Assembly (NCBI GenBank): GCA_945859865.1
Contig: CAMAOY010000003.1
Location: 1-44,650 of the forward strand
Origin: Phenylobacterium deserti
GTDB lineage: Bacteria > Pseudomonadota > Alphaproteobacteria > Caulobacterales > Caulobacteraceae
Direction of reading: 5' to 3'
DNA length: 44,650 bases
The notes below the pieces were generated by a model that made no database searches, was not told the origin of the DNA, and saw nothing but the letters and a program-made list of their open reading frames with translations. The translations under genes were made by a program, and so were the position numbers. Below, piece by piece: positions 44,597 to 44,650 of the stretch; the stretch's first letter is position 1; every line of letters starts with the position of its first letter.

Positions 44597-44650
44597 ATGG
44601 CCATTTCACTTTATGACGTCAGCGTAGGCTCCATGCTGCAGACCGTTGGC
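44597..44650 (+). CDS. DUF1993-family protein, first 18 codons (3' cut by window edge)
   Basis: The reading frame from ATG at 44597 begins MAISLYDVSVGSMLQTVG and runs off the window. This opening closely resembles the N-terminus of DUF1993 proteins, small helical proteins related to the DinB-like fold, function unknown. AGG lies six to eight bases before the ATG. It is divergent from the hybrid kinase across a 139-base gap that contains a 12-base palindrome (GTCGGATCCGAC, 44471-44482). With only 18 codons visible the call is provisional. Confidence 0.65.
   Translation, partial: MAISLYDVSVGSMLQTVG

Overview
The window is a high-GC, gene-dense piece of an alphaproteobacterial chromosome. Several features point to the order Caulobacterales, near Caulobacter or Phenylobacterium: a 231-residue CtrA with GANTC and TTAA motifs in its promoter, a fliF-fliG-fliH-fliN-flbD-flhA operon, a circularly permuted (two-piece) tmRNA whose tag begins AANDNF, an alpha-type SspB, and a DUF4167 gene near prmC and prfA. 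The genus is an inference; no 16S rRNA or other taxonomic marker is present. I see no insertion sequence, integrase, prophage, CRISPR array or tRNA gene, so this looks like core genome.

Layout. 1-5.4 kb: the end of an M20 peptidase gene, the disaggregase clpB, and facing it arfB (ribosome rescue), a Zur-like Fur-family regulator and a DUF4167 gene with a repetitive tail. 5.6-8.3 kb: prfA, a MOSC-domain gene and prmC, overlapping and read leftward. 8.4-13.4 kb: a small beta-strand-rich protein, ispG with a rodZ-like gene, and ptsP (EI-Ntr). 13.4-21.4 kb: metabolic genes (PAP2 phosphatase, membrane alpha/beta hydrolase, lysC, ubiG, acyl-CoA ligase, zinc alcohol dehydrogenase, arsC-like). 21.4-24.6 kb: a membrane-anchored M28 peptidase and ctrA. 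24.9-34.7 kb: flagellar block with fliI-fliJ rightward and the fliF-to-flhA operon leftward. 34.9-38.8 kb: a leftward string sspB, hot-dog thioesterase, C13 peptidase and S12 serine hydrolase. 38.9-44.6 kb: ssrA, aqpZ, ilvH, a Nudix hydrolase, a cyclophilin, a hybrid histidine kinase, and the first codons of a DUF1993 gene.

How the genes work together. Two themes stand out. The first is cell-cycle and flagellar control: CtrA is the master regulator that in Caulobacter activates early flagellar genes, and FlbD then switches between early and late classes. Here ctrA sits beside fliIJ and within 10 kb of the fliF operon that encodes FlbD. The DNA in front of fliF holds four separate dyad symmetries that fit a multi-input control region. 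The second is protein quality control and ribosome rescue: clpB, arfB, prfA/prmC, ssrA and its adaptor sspB all lie in the window, and ssrA is directly upstream of sspB in the same direction.

No obviously new defence or biosynthetic system was found. The best leads for something undescribed are the translationally coupled exported C13/S12 hydrolase pair, the dyad-rich fliF leader, the tmRNA tag variant, and three unrelated hydrolases each fused to a multi-pass membrane domain.
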